The notes: a model not told the origin generated them from the sequence alone. Shown: positions 39,952-48,368, counted from the first letter of the stretch. The stretch: DNA of 64,000 bases from JAGOUA01 sp964428975 (GCA_964428975.1 CAYSAI010000002.1:1-64000); one strand, 5' to 3'. Translations and numbers: made by a program.

Positions 39952-41847
39952 ATGGAACAGACAGAAGTCATTTCGAACGAGCGCGCGATGGTTGTGCGCC
40001 GATTCGAGAACTACGAAACGGATTTCTATTGGGCGTGCTTTCACGAGATGAGCCGTCTCGAACAGGAGACGGGGCTTCCGTGGCGGAACGGGTTCGAGAC
40101 GACGATCTTTCGTGTGACGGTAGGACTTCTCTACAAGGAGAAGCAGCCACCGAAATCCCTCGACGAGGTGGCTTCCGCGCTTCGTTGGATGTGGAACTTG
40201 CTCTCGCTTGGAGCATGGCTCATGGACACCTCGCCTATGAGAGCGGCTCGCACCTTCGTTCTTCCGGTTCGTTCGCGCGTCTACGCACGCCTTTCGATGA
40301 GTGAAGGTATGGTCGTGGATCTCGACCAGCTTCTCGCGGAGGAGATGGCAGCAGGGTGGAAGCCGCTCTTTATGCGGATGCGAGAGGTGGAACAGGGGAT
40401 GCAGGAGGAGATCGCCGTAACGTTCAATGAGATCCGTAGGCATCCATTTTTCACCTGCGCATCTTTAAAAGAGAAGCCTGGAATTCTGGTGCAGCTTCCC
40501 TACGGGGAGTCGGAGCTCGGTCGCACAAAAATTTCCCAGTTTTTTCGCCCACAGACGGCGCTCGATCCCTCGTCCATGGAAAACATGTACGATGATTTCG
40601 AAAAAGTGAGGGAAAACGGAAAGCTCGCTCGTGTGTGGATGCAACTTCCTGTGAGGCATGCGGGTCTTCCGACGGTGGATCCGGTGGGGTTTGGGAATCG
40701 TCCCGACATCAAGATCGAAGACCATTGGATCAGGACGCAGCTCCTCTTTGCCGCAGTGAAGGCTGATATCGATCAAGAGACGGCGCCTTGGGAGCTGGAA
40801 GAGCTCTTGCAACAGGTGCCTCCGAAGATGAAGGCAGAAACGATCGTGCGCGCTTTCTGGAAGCGTATGGAAGCTCGATGGAAGAAGGGAGAAGGGCTTT
40901 CCATCGCTGATCGAGCGCTGCTCGAGCCAAGACTGCTCATGGTAGCAAAGGGCAGTATTCTCCACGATACGCGTCTCGTGCGGCGAGGAAAAGAACTTCG
41001 AGAAAACGATCGAACGCTCTATCTCGTCGCTCCTCCCGGGAAGATGAGCCTTCGACAAGACGTCAAAACGGGAAAGAAGTGGGTGGAAGTGTTTGTGAAC
41101 GGGGGCGACTCACAGACGGTCAAGGATGCTCTCGTAAGTCTCGAAGCGCTTTCGACGGATGAGCGCATGAATCTTGTGTGGCATGCAGAAAAGCCTACGC
41201 GGGGTGAAGGATTCGCCTATCTTCTCAATACGCATCAGAAGCATGCAGAGCGGCTTTTGCCGATTGTTGCTCCTGTCGTCCTTCGAGGGTTTTGCCAAGC
41301 AGAGCGTATATGGGAGTCGGAGGTACTCGAGGCGCTGCATTCCATGGTACTGTACTGGATTTCTTCTGGTTTGCAGGAAGGAAAAGCCGCGGTTATGGTG
41401 CTTCGAGATATTCATGCGTGCCTTCCATCGTTCCTTCTCCTGCACCGCACGTGGGGAGAGATCGTACTCGAAGAACGCGTGGTGCTGTTTCGAAAACAAG
41501 CTCCTTTTCTGGAGCAGGTGTTTCACCTTTGGTTAAACGTCCATCAAGAACTCGAAAGCAAGATGGAGGAACTGAATCTGTTGAAAGTGAACAGTCAAGC
41601 ACTCGACGCCTATCGAAGAGAGATACTTGCCTGGAACGCTTGTGCTCTGTTCTACGCGGCGCCAAAAGCGGAACGCGCGCTTCCGAGCGGCTGGTATGCG
41701 CAGGCCAAGAAGTTTTTCGAGAGGCTATCGAAATCCTTTTCCCTTCCGCTTCTTCCTCATGATGAAGGAAGCTCCGAAGGGCAATTCCTTGCTCACGTCA
41801 AGCGCTTCGCAGAAGAAGCAGCGGCACACACGAAAAAGCGAACCTAA
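39952..41847 (+). CDS. Hypothetical protein, 631 aa
   Basis: Not recognised. Long, soluble, mainly helical, rich in Trp and Leu, without signal peptide, membrane helices or visible nucleotide-binding motif. Residues ~90-200 and ~240-330 look like separate alpha domains; 330-380 contains a beta hairpin (TLYLVAPPGKMSLRQDVKTGKKWVEVFV). ACAGGAGGTG lies 6 nt before the ATG. The 109-nt upstream spacer holds CCCCG/CGGGG and TTTTATAGG but no clear promoter. It ends at a strong terminator. Probably expressed with the three preceding Shine-Dalgarno genes. Confidence 0.7.
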   Translation: MEQTEVISNERAMVVRRFENYETDFYWACFHEMSRLEQETGLPWRNGFETTIFRVTVGLLYKEKQPPKSLDEVASALRWMWNLLSLGAWLMDTSPMRAARTFVLPVRSRVYARLSMSEGMVVDLDQLLAEEMAAGWKPLFMRMREVEQGMQEEIAVTFNEIRRHPFFTCASLKEKPGILVQLPYGESELGRTKISQFFRPQTALDPSSMENMYDDFEKVRENGKLARVWMQLPVRHAGLPTVDPVGFGNRPDIKIEDHWIRTQLLFAAVKADIDQETAPWELEELLQQVPPKMKAETIVRAFWKRMEARWKKGEGLSIADRALLEPRLLMVAKGSILHDTRLVRRGKELRENDRTLYLVAPPGKMSLRQDVKTGKKWVEVFVNGGDSQTVKDALVSLEALSTDERMNLVWHAEKPTRGEGFAYLLNTHQKHAERLLPIVAPVVLRGFCQAERIWESEVLEALHSMVLYWISSGLQEGKAAVMVLRDIHACLPSFLLLHRTWGEIVLEERVVLFRKQAPFLEQVFHLWLNVHQELESKMEELNLLKVNSQALDAYRREILAWNACALFYAAPKAERALPSGWYAQAKKFFERLSKSFSLPLLPHDEGSSEGQFLAHVKRFAEEAAAHTKKRT

Positions 41848-41856
41848 CCCCTCCTA

Positions 41857-41888
41857 ACCCCTTGCGCCATCTGGTGCAGGGGTGTTTT
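41857..41888 (+). terminator. Rho-independent terminator
   Basis: ACCCCT(T)GCGCCA and TGGTGCAGGGGT form a stem with one bulge, followed by GTTTTCTT. It closes the 37899-41847 cluster. Confidence 0.75.
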
Positions 41889-41892
41889 CTTC

Positions 41893-41900
41893 TATAGACT
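41893..41900 (+). promoter_or_regulatory. -10 region of the ftsB-like gene
   Basis: TATAGACT; either TATAGA or TAGACT serves as -10 box, ending 9-11 nt before ATG 41910, so the message is nearly leaderless. Confidence 0.4.
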
Positions 41901-41909
41901 ACTTCTCAT

Positions 41910-42332
41910 ATGGACCGTTTTACTCGTACAGAATCGAAATCTTTTCCTGTCGCTCTACTCGTTGCGATTGCGTTCGTGTGTTTTACGGGCGTATCGGCTG
42001 CGCGTGAGCTCTATCGTCGCGAACGGGTGCAAAATGAACTGAGCGAGCTTGAAACGCGCGTAAACACGCTCACGAAACAAAAAAACGATATGAGCGGGCT
42101 TATCGAACGCCTCCAATCTCCTTCCGTACTTGATCGTGAGGCGCGTCTTCGTTTGCGCATGCAAAAACCGGGCGAGCGGGTGTATGTTTTGCGAGGGGAA
42201 ACGTGGGAAGCGGCTCCATCGAATACCTCGCCGGAACAGGCGGGGGAGAGCGTGTCTTCCGAAGGAGTGGCGCGCAATAACCCTGAACGGTGGTTCCGAT
42301 TTTTCTTTGTGCATAAGGCCATCGCGTCGTAG
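41910..42332 (+). CDS. FtsB/DivIC-like septum formation protein
   Basis: 140 aa bitopic membrane protein: one membrane helix (residues ~13-30), then a coiled coil (LYRRERVQNELSELETRVNTLTKQKNDMSGLIERLQ), then SVLDREARLRLRMQKPGERVYVL, the FtsB/DivIC ending motif (E.ar..lgm.kpgE.vy.l). It would act in the divisome with FtsL/FtsQ. A ~35-residue disordered tail follows. Four bases separate it from the next gene. Confidence 0.8.
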   Translation: MDRFTRTESKSFPVALLVAIAFVCFTGVSAARELYRRERVQNELSELETRVNTLTKQKNDMSGLIERLQSPSVLDREARLRLRMQKPGERVYVLRGETWEAAPSNTSPEQAGESVSSEGVARNNPERWFRFFFVHKAIAS

Positions 42333-42335
42333 GCT

Positions 42336-42980
42336 ATGAAATTCTTCTCTCGTGTTCCTTGGCGAATGGCGTGTGTCGTGATACTCGCACTTGGATTGAT
42401 GCTTCTCCTTGGTGTGTCGCTCATAGGAACAGCGCTTTTACGGACGCACTCGCAAACAGCGTTCGCCGAACGATACGCGAAGATCGTTCCCCTCCCTGTG
42501 GCGCGTGTGCCTGGGGGCTTCGTGCTCTATCGCGATCTCTTACCTCGTTGGCAAGAGATAGACGCGTTTTACGAACGGGTGAAGAGCATTCCTGCGCCAG
42601 ATGGGCAAGCGCTTCGTACGAAAGCCGAGCTTCGCAAAGAGGCGTACGAACAGCTCATTCGTGAACGATTTGTGCAAAACATGGCGAAACAGGAGAGGTT
42701 CACGCTTCCTGAAACGCAAATCAACAACGGATTTGAAGCGGTGCTTTTGCAAGCGGCATCATCGACAAATATTGGGGAGGCTATACGTCTCTTTGAGGAG
42801 AAAACGGGATGGACAACGGATCGGTATAAAGAGCTGGTCGTACGCCCTGCCATGCTCGAAACAGCTCTCGCTGCTCGAGCAGAAATAGCGGGCATCTTGC
42901 GAACAGATTGGCAAAAAGCGCTCGATGAGCGTCTCGCTTCAAGTGAAGTATGGCGTTTTCTCCGATTTTCTCCGGAGTAG
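42336..42980 (+). CDS. Membrane-anchored protein with SurA-N-like helical domain
   Basis: 214 aa. One N-terminal membrane helix (residues ~10-33), then PLPVARVPGGFVLYRDLLPRW and a helical stretch ELRKEAYEQLIRERFVQNMAKQERFTLPETQINNGFEAVL, resembling the N-terminal chaperone domain of SurA/PrsA-type foldases without a PPIase domain. Likely extracytoplasmic chaperone (inference). Co-transcribed with the ftsB-like gene. Confidence 0.6.
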   Translation: MKFFSRVPWRMACVVILALGLMLLLGVSLIGTALLRTHSQTAFAERYAKIVPLPVARVPGGFVLYRDLLPRWQEIDAFYERVKSIPAPDGQALRTKAELRKEAYEQLIRERFVQNMAKQERFTLPETQINNGFEAVLLQAASSTNIGEAIRLFEEKTGWTTDRYKELVVRPAMLETALAARAEIAGILRTDWQKALDERLASSEVWRFLRFSPE

Positions 42981-43039
42981 ACGTGTTTGCTGCGTCGAGC
43001 TTGCCGAGCGAGAGGGGGTCTTGTAGACTCTCTCTCATT

Positions 43040-43114
43040 GCGGGTATAGTATAGTGGCTATTATGGATGCTTCCCAAGCATCAGAGGCGGGTCCGATTCC
43101 CGCTACCCGCTCCA
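43040..43114 (+). tRNA. tRNA-Gly (anticodon CCC)
   Basis: Acceptor GCGGGTA/TACCCGC, anticodon stem GATGC/GCATC with loop TTCCCAA (anticodon CCC), T arm GCGGG-TCCGATT-CCCGC, discriminator T and encoded CCA. Cloverleaf complete. Confidence 0.95.
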
Positions 43115-43143
43115 TCACGTCGCTCGAGAGCCACGTGGCTCAT

Positions 43144-43197
43144 GAGCTAAGCTCGGTTCTCTGGATCTTCCTTGGTCCAAAGAATCGAGCTTAGCTC
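43144..43197. repeat. Inverted repeat between the two tRNAs
   Basis: GAGCTAAGCTCG (43144-43155) and CGAGCTTAGCTC (43186-43197), with partial pairing in the loop (CTTGG/CCAA). No T-run follows. The rest of the 43115-43286 spacer has no gene. Confidence 0.6.
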
Positions 43198-43261
43198 GAC
43201 CACCCACCCCAGTTCGGAACACGAACGAAGGTGGAATGAGGGTACGAACACGAGAAGAACG

Positions 43262-43284
43262 CCCGAGCCTAGCTCGGGTTTCTT
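43262..43284 (+). terminator. Hairpin terminator between tRNA-Gly and tRNA-Thr
   Basis: CCCGAGC, loop CTA, GCTCGGG, then TTTCTT. It ends 2 nt before tRNA-Thr, so it is either a terminator for tRNA-Gly or a processing hairpin in a dicistronic precursor. Confidence 0.5.
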
Positions 43285-43286
43285 CT

Positions 43287-43362
43287 GCCAACTTAGCTCA
43301 GCTGGTAGAGCAATGCTTTCGTAAAGCAGAGGTCCCGGGTTCGACTCCCGGAGTTGGCTCCA
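43287..43362 (+). tRNA. tRNA-Thr (anticodon CGT)
   Basis: Acceptor GCCAACT/AGTTGGC, D arm GCTC...GAGC, anticodon stem ATGCT/AGCAG (one mismatch) with loop TTCGTAA (anticodon CGT), T arm CCGGG-TTCGACT-CCCGG, discriminator T and encoded CCA. Confidence 0.95.
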
Positions 43363-43365
43363 TGG

Positions 43366-43399
43366 AAAAACGTCTCGAGACATGTCGGGACGTTTTTCT
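43366..43399 (+). terminator. Terminator after tRNA-Thr
   Basis: AAAAACGTC (43366-43374) pairs with GACGTTTTT (43389-43397), with CGA/TCG pairing inside the loop; it ends in the T-run TTTTTCTT. Confidence 0.75.
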
Positions 43400-43426
43400 T
43401 GTATGTCTCCATGTTTATGTTATACG
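43399..43426 (+). promoter_or_regulatory. Promoter of murD
   Basis: TTGTAT (43399-43404), 16-nt spacer, TATACG (43421-43426) with an extended TGT. The box ends 11 nt before ATG 43438. Confidence 0.5.
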
Positions 43427-43437
43427 ATTGGTCGCAT

Positions 43438-44805
43438 ATGCATGAACTGGAAGACAAACGTGTCTTGCTTTTGGGACTTGGGATTCTTGGAGGGGGCGCA
43501 GCAACCGTTCGATGGCTCGTGGAGCGGGGTGCGAACCTCACGGTGACTGATCTCAAAACCGAAGCGCAACTCCGTCCTTCTTTGGATCGGCTCACAGATG
43601 TCGCGGATCGTGTGCGATTTGTGCTTGGTGGGCACGATGAGCAAGATGTTCGTCATGCGGACGTGATTATTGTGAACCCGGATGTACCCCTCACAAGTCC
43701 GCTTTTGCAGCTCGCGATCGATCTTGGAAAGACTATTGAAAACGAACTCACGCTCTTTGCAAAGTACGTGACGCACGGCGATATCGTCGCGGTGACCGGC
43801 ACGCGAGGAAAGACGACGACAAGTCAGTGGATCGCGCATCTTCTTCGTGGCGTATACCCGGATACGCTCCTTGCCGGAAACTCGCCAGATTCGCCGCTTT
43901 TACAGGGACATGTACTCAAAACAACAACGCCCGTCGTGATCGAGGCGCCATCGTTCTTGCTTGAACACGCGGCTCGCGCGAAATTCTCTCCGCGGGTGGC
44001 CGTCATCACGAACATTTCGCAAGATCACCTGAATCGGTACACGAACATTGAGCACTACGCGGACACGAAGGCAAATATTTTTCGCCATCAACAGGCGAGC
44101 GATAGGCTTATTTTGCATCGCGATCATGTATGGACGCCGTTTTTTCTTGAGCGGAAGCCACAGGCACGGATACAGCTTTTTTCACAAGAAGATATCGTTC
44201 GCTATCCGTTTGTGGATGCGGAGGCGTTTTTGTCAAAATGGGGGAGGCATAATGTGGAAAATCTCTTAGCGGCGATGCTGGTTGCACAATGTATGGGTAT
44301 TCCAGACGACATGATCGCTGAGCGCATCGCCACGCTTCCGCAGGTGCATTTTCGACAAGAGTGCATTTATCGAAACGACGAGCTCGAAATCTACAATGAC
44401 ACCACAGCCACGTCTCCTGAGGCCACGATCGCGGCTCTTGAGCGTTTTTGTTCTTCAAACAAGCCAGTTATCCTGATCACAGGCGGTACAAATCGCAATC
44501 TCGAGTTCTCTCGTTGGGCGAAGATTGTGCGCGATCGTCTTCCGCAGGAGCGCGTGATCTTCTTAGAAGGAAGCGCGACTGAACTCATGAAACAAGCTCT
44601 CGAGTGGCCTGAAGCGCGCACATATCTAACACTGGATACCTGTATTGAAGCTGCTCGTGAGCAGATTCACGGTCCGACTACCATGCTTTTTTCGCCTGCA
44701 TGCAAGAGCTTCGAAAAGTTCAAGAACGAGTTTGATCGCGGAGAGATGTTTACTCAAAGTATTTACAAGATCTATGGTCGATGCTCTTCTGACGAGGGTC
44801 TATAA
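43438..44805 (+). CDS. murD: UDP-N-acetylmuramoylalanine-D-glutamate ligase
   Basis: 455 aa. Adds D-glutamate to UDP-MurNAc-L-Ala. N-terminal UDP-binding domain VLLLGLGILGGGAATVRWLVERGANLTVTDLK, ATP loop VTGTRGKTTTSQW (residues 119-131), TNISQDHLNRY, EIYNDTTATSPEATIAAL and the C-terminal FSPACKSFEKFKNEFDRGEMF are all MurD-specific. The loop has Arg where most Mur ligases have Asn (GTNGK), but the essential Lys is kept. ATG 43438 is supported by the promoter and by the usual N-terminus. Confidence 0.92.
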   Translation: MHELEDKRVLLLGLGILGGGAATVRWLVERGANLTVTDLKTEAQLRPSLDRLTDVADRVRFVLGGHDEQDVRHADVIIVNPDVPLTSPLLQLAIDLGKTIENELTLFAKYVTHGDIVAVTGTRGKTTTSQWIAHLLRGVYPDTLLAGNSPDSPLLQGHVLKTTTPVVIEAPSFLLEHAARAKFSPRVAVITNISQDHLNRYTNIEHYADTKANIFRHQQASDRLILHRDHVWTPFFLERKPQARIQLFSQEDIVRYPFVDAEAFLSKWGRHNVENLLAAMLVAQCMGIPDDMIAERIATLPQVHFRQECIYRNDELEIYNDTTATSPEATIAALERFCSSNKPVILITGGTNRNLEFSRWAKIVRDRLPQERVIFLEGSATELMKQALEWPEARTYLTLDTCIEAAREQIHGPTTMLFSPACKSFEKFKNEFDRGEMFTQSIYKIYGRCSSDEGL

Positions 44806-45073
44806 GCAGCTGTTGGATCGGGAACCGGAAGGAATGGAGGATTGGCAACTCGCAGAGGCCATTGTTCAGAACTTTAACGGGCAACTTTTTGATGAGGATA
44901 CGTGGCAGGAGGTATTTTTCCTGATAGTGAATCACGTACGCTATCCGGACATACCAACGACGCAACGCATTGTTGGTCAGGCAGAAGATTATTATTCTGA
45001 GCTCATGGGAATAGAAGATGAGCCACATATGGCACGTATTGAAGCGGACGAATACGCGAAGCGGTATAAGTAG
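44774..45073 (+). CDS. Small acidic hypothetical protein, 99 aa
   Basis: Not recognised. Helical, acidic, soluble (MVDALLTRVYKQLLDREPEG ... DEYAKRYK), with the Tyr-rich acidic end QAEDYYSELMGIEDEPHM. It begins 32 nt inside the end of murD in another frame. Start chosen because -1 is T and because the sequence turns protein-like there; a longer frame would run deep into murD. Confidence 0.55.
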   Translation: MVDALLTRVYKQLLDREPEGMEDWQLAEAIVQNFNGQLFDEDTWQEVFFLIVNHVRYPDIPTTQRIVGQAEDYYSELMGIEDEPHMARIEADEYAKRYK

Positions 45074-45153
45074 ACTTGGCTTTCTGCATCAGCGCAGCAC
45101 AGGCGTTGCCGCTTTTGTTTTCCCGATCCTCCTCGTTTCTCTCGTGAAAACCC

Positions 45154-45204
45154 TTGACATATTCCCTAAAACCCCTTGCATACGCTTTACATCCTCGGCA
45201 TACT
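45154..45204 (+). promoter_or_regulatory. Tandem promoters of the HU gene
   Basis: P1: TTGACA (45154-45159), 17 nt, TGCATA (45177-45182). P2: TTGCAT (45176-45181), 17 nt, CATACT (45199-45204). P2 would give a leader of ~45 nt to ATG 45255; P1 ~65 nt. The two cannot be used at once because they overlap. Confidence 0.5.
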
Positions 45205-45254
45205 TCCTTTCGCAAACCCATTTTCATCCTTATTTTTCACGGGTTTTCGCACAT

Positions 45255-45536
45255 ATGTCTAAAATGACCAAGTCGCAGCTCATGACCGAACTCGCCGCCA
45301 AGAGTGGCCACACGAAGAAAGAAGTGATCGCGATGCTTGACCTTCTCGTCAAGACCGCGTACGCACAGGTGAAGAAGAACGGGGAATTCGTGATTCCAGG
45401 CTTGGGGAAGTTGGTCAAAGTGAAGCGTGCGGCACGTATGGGTCGAAACCCAGCCACGGGAGCAGAGATCAAAATCCCTGCCAAAACCGTCGTAAAATTC
45501 CGTGTGGCAAAAGCGGCAAAAGAAGCTCTCTTGTAA
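45255..45536 (+). CDS. hup: HU-family nucleoid DNA-binding protein
   Basis: 93 aa. TKSQLMTELAAKSGHTKKEVIAMLDLLVKTAYAQVKKNGEFVIPGLGKLVKVKRAARMGRNPATGAEIKIPAKTVVKFRVAKAAKEAL: complete HU fold, including the DNA-bending arm RxxRxGRNPxTGxEIxIPA with the intercalating proline. ATG 45255 gives the standard N-terminus plus three residues; a longer upstream frame crosses the promoters. Monocistronic with terminator. Confidence 0.95.
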   Translation: MSKMTKSQLMTELAAKSGHTKKEVIAMLDLLVKTAYAQVKKNGEFVIPGLGKLVKVKRAARMGRNPATGAEIKIPAKTVVKFRVAKAAKEALL

Positions 45537-45553
45537 AAATTTGTTAGAAAGCG

Positions 45554-45590
45554 AAACGCCTCTGCGCTCTACAAGCCAGAGGTGTTTTTC
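45554..45590 (+). terminator. Terminator after the HU gene
   Basis: AAACGCCTCTG pairs with CAGAGGTGTTT around a 12-nt loop, followed by TTC. Confidence 0.75.
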
Positions 45591-45654
45591 TTACGAGTGA
45601 GTGGCTTCCCTTGACCCCGCACCCGTACCTTGGCAATATGCCAAGGTATTTTGT

Positions 45655-47439
45655 ATGTCTTTCTCTCTCGAACAGCAGCGGCATAGCGCGGCCCATGTGA
45701 TGGCGGCGGCTATTCAACGGATATTCCCTCAAGCGAAGTTTGGTGTTGGTCCTGTGATTGAGTACGGATTTTACTACGATGTTGATGTAGACGTCTCGCT
45801 CACAACGGAAGATCTCGCGCGTATTGAAGACATGATGAAGGTGATCCGCAAAGAAAATCCTGCGTTTTTACGAGAAGAACTCGCGATAGACGAAGCGATC
45901 ACGAAATTTGAGACGATGGGGCAGACCTATAAAGCGGAACTTTTACACGATCTGAAAACAAAAGGCACGACCGCCGTGAAAGATGCGGGCGAGACGTTCG
46001 AAAGTGTAGAGCACGTTTCTCTCTACACGACGGGTTCGTTTGTGGACCTATGCCGCGGTCCTCATGTGGATCACGCGGATGATATTGGTGCGGTCAAACT
46101 CACGAAGATTGCAGGCGCCTATTGGCGGGGGAAAGACACGAATCCGCAGCTTCAACGCGTGTACGGCCTGTGCTTTGCCTCGCAAGAGGAGCTTGATGCG
46201 CACGTGAAGATGATGGAAGAAGCGGAGAAGCGCGATCATCGAAAACTGGGCGCGGAATTAGACCTGTTCACCTTTTCACCGCTTGTTGGTTCTGGTTTGC
46301 CCATGTTCACCTCGAAAGGCGTGGCGCTTCGTGAGGCGGTCACGAATTTTGTGTGGGATCTCATGAAGCCGTATGGATATGAACGCGTGTGGATTCCGCA
46401 TATCACAAAATCAGACCTGTACAAAACATCCGGTCATTGGGATAAGTTTGAAGATGACCTCTTTCATGTCTCGAGCAAGAAAACCGACGAAACATTTGTT
46501 TTGAAACCGATGAATTGTCCGCATCATACGCAGATTTATGCTTCGAAGCCACGCAGCTATCGTGATTTACCTATTCGCATGAGTGAGGTGACAACCGTCT
46601 ATCGTGATGAAAACACCGGGCAATTGCAGGGATTATCGCGCGTACGATCGATTACGCAAGATGATGCTCACGTGTTTTGTCGTCCTGATCAAATTCGTGA
46701 CGAGTCGCTCGCGATGTATCGTATTGCGGAAGCGTTTTATGCAGCGTTTGGGATGAATTTTCATCGTGTACGGTTAAGCGTGCGTGATCTGGGCAAGCCA
46801 GAAAACTATCTCGGAGCCGATGAAGCATGGACGAGCGCTGAAGCAACGCTTGCAGAATTGATGCAAAGCGTAGGACGTGAGGTGGAAATAGGCGAAGGGG
46901 AAGCGGCTTTTTATGGGCCAAAGCTCGATTTTATGGCGAAAGACGCGATTGGACGGGAATGGCAACTTGCCACGATTCAGCTTGATTTCAATCAACCAGC
47001 GCGATTCGGTCTTGAATACACGGATATGGATGGACAGAAAAAACAACCTATCATGATTCATCGCGCGATTCTTGGGTCAGTGGAGCGTTTTCTTGCGGTA
47101 CTGATTGAACATTACGCCGGTGCTTTTCCTCTCTGGCTTGCACCCGTCCAACTCACCGTGCTTTCCGTCGCGGATCGTTTTGCGGATGCGACACACGAAG
47201 TCGCGACGTGGCTGAAGAGCGAAGGTTTTCGTGTTGAGATAGACGATTCATCTGAATCCGTCGGAAAGAAAATTCGGAAAGCTGAACAGATGAAAATTCC
47301 TGTCGCGCTTGTCGTGGGCGAAAAAGAAGCTTCAGGCCAGCCATTTACCGTGCGCGTACGCGGTGAGCAAGAGCAGTACACGCTTGATCGTGCTGCTCTC
47401 GTCACGTTTTTGAGAGCAAGAGTGGAGGGGAAGAAATGA
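45655..47439 (+). CDS. thrS: Threonyl-tRNA synthetase without TGS domain
   Basis: 594 aa class II synthetase. It begins at the editing domain (QQRHSAAHVMAAAIQRIFPQAKFGVGPVIEYGFYYD; HxxxH zinc/editing motif), then catalytic core with MNCPHHTQIY, TTVYRDENTGQLQGLSRVRSITQDDAHVFC, IMIHRAILGSVERFLAVLIEHYAGAFPLWLAPVQ, and the C-terminal anticodon-binding domain ending KKIRKAEQMKIPVALVVGEKE. The ~60-residue N-terminal TGS domain of most bacterial ThrRS is missing. ATG 45655 (-1 T) is preferred; 18 extra residues upstream look non-coding. Confidence 0.96.
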   Translation: MSFSLEQQRHSAAHVMAAAIQRIFPQAKFGVGPVIEYGFYYDVDVDVSLTTEDLARIEDMMKVIRKENPAFLREELAIDEAITKFETMGQTYKAELLHDLKTKGTTAVKDAGETFESVEHVSLYTTGSFVDLCRGPHVDHADDIGAVKLTKIAGAYWRGKDTNPQLQRVYGLCFASQEELDAHVKMMEEAEKRDHRKLGAELDLFTFSPLVGSGLPMFTSKGVALREAVTNFVWDLMKPYGYERVWIPHITKSDLYKTSGHWDKFEDDLFHVSSKKTDETFVLKPMNCPHHTQIYASKPRSYRDLPIRMSEVTTVYRDENTGQLQGLSRVRSITQDDAHVFCRPDQIRDESLAMYRIAEAFYAAFGMNFHRVRLSVRDLGKPENYLGADEAWTSAEATLAELMQSVGREVEIGEGEAAFYGPKLDFMAKDAIGREWQLATIQLDFNQPARFGLEYTDMDGQKKQPIMIHRAILGSVERFLAVLIEHYAGAFPLWLAPVQLTVLSVADRFADATHEVATWLKSEGFRVEIDDSSESVGKKIRKAEQMKIPVALVVGEKEASGQPFTVRVRGEQEQYTLDRAALVTFLRARVEGKK

Positions 47440-47452
47440 CGTGAGTCCGTCG

Positions 47453-47809
47453 CTAGTCTTCTTGTTGATCTAATTTCACCGCTGCCTCTGGGGTAGAGAC
47501 CGTTTTACTCATCACGAATAAGCGAGCGATACCCCAGCCGATGAGCAAATACACAAGCATCGCAAGAATAGTGGTCCATTCGAAGATATTTCCATCCAAC
47601 CGACTGATACGAAATACGCTCAGAAAAGGGGCTGCGAGCGGTTTTGTGAGGGAGTAGATCGCATACGTGAATCCAGCGTTAGGGTTCGCGGCAAACAGTT
47701 TTAATAAGAAGCGAAATAGGAGAAGAACCTCAACGATTCCTACGGCATACCAGACAACTTGTGTGCCACGGTATAGAGGTTTCGTGGTGGGAGAGGTAAA
47801 AGAATCCAT
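47453..47809 (-). CDS. YggT-family membrane protein
   Basis: 118 aa, three membrane helices (residues ~20-40, ~52-62 with a proline break, ~76-98). GIVEVLLLFRFLLKLFAANPNAGFTYAIYSLTKPLAAPF matches the YggT pattern. These proteins are linked to osmotic tolerance and division in other bacteria. Convergent with thrS (13 bp apart), where no separate terminator is seen. Confidence 0.75.
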   Translation of the reverse strand: MDSFTSPTTKPLYRGTQVVWYAVGIVEVLLLFRFLLKLFAANPNAGFTYAIYSLTKPLAAPFLSVFRISRLDGNIFEWTTILAMLVYLLIGWGIARLFVMSKTVSTPEAAVKLDQQED

Positions 47810-47829
47810 ATTTTTGAGGACGCTCCTAC

Positions 47830-47979
47830 CTACAAGACTTTTTCACCCCTGATCAAACGAACCAAAACAACGATGACGGCAATCACGAGGAGAATGTGAA
47901 TAAAACCACCCAAAGTGTACGAGGTGACCACGCCGAGCAACCATAGAACGATGAGAATAACAGCAACGGTCCAAAGCAT
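47830..47979 (-). CDS. Small two-helix membrane protein (Lmo0937-like)
   Basis: 49 aa: MLWTVAVILIVLWLLGVVTS, then YTLGGFIHILLVIAVIVVLVRLI. Two membrane helices around a GG turn and a short basic end match the Lmo0937/DUF5670 type found in many stress-related loci. ATG 47979 has -1 T. Upstream of the YggT gene on the same strand, 20 nt apart; probably co-transcribed with it. Confidence 0.75.
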   Translation of the reverse strand: MLWTVAVILIVLWLLGVVTSYTLGGFIHILLVIAVIVVLVRLIRGEKVL

Positions 47980-48046
47980 AAAAGGGGAGGATAGGGAGTA
48001 AGAGAACTGAGAAAAACGTCCGCGAGAGGAGAGGGTTACATATGAA

Positions 48047-48364
48047 TTATCCGTGCTGAAGGGCTTTAATAAGGGTGGTGAGGAGCGGATTGCGACGTTC
48101 AAGTTTGATGCATATTTTTCTTCCATCTCGAGTTTTTTTCACGACATGGGCGTGAACCATGAGCCGTATGTGCTGTGAGGTTAATGGGAGAGAGATATCA
48201 AGAATCTTCGCGATGGTTCCAACGGAAAATTGAGGTGAGCCTATGAGCAGGATAAAGATACGATAACGGTTCGTATCACTGAGAATCTTGAAGAGGGCAG
48301 AGATACTCAGGTCTTTCTCGCTGAAGCGTTTTCGGTTCTTCTGAATCTCTTTCTGATCAATCAT
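48047..48364 (-). CDS. ArsR-type winged-helix regulator
   Basis: 105 aa. ISALFKILSDTNRYRIFILLIGSPQFSVGTIAKILDISLPLTSQHIRLMVHAHVVKKTRDGRKICIKL is a textbook ArsR fold: recognition helix SLPLTSQHIRLM and beta wing KKTRDGRK. No Cys/His metal site (ELCVCDL-like) is seen, so the signal is unknown. It lies directly behind AT-rich palindromes (48369-48405) that are probably its own operator, and may also control the two small membrane proteins downstream. Confidence 0.85.
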   Translation of the reverse strand: MIDQKEIQKNRKRFSEKDLSISALFKILSDTNRYRIFILLIGSPQFSVGTIAKILDISLPLTSQHIRLMVHAHVVKKTRDGRKICIKLERRNPLLTTLIKALQHG

Positions 48365-48368
48365 AGTT

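Noticed and set aside
41174..41762. Alternate-frame ORFs inside the 631-residue gene
   Set aside because: Short, without start context, and the main frame has SD, length and continuous protein-like composition.
43115..43286. A third tRNA in the spacer between tRNA-Gly and tRNA-Thr
   Set aside because: No T-loop or acceptor pairing; only an inverted repeat and a terminator-like hairpin.
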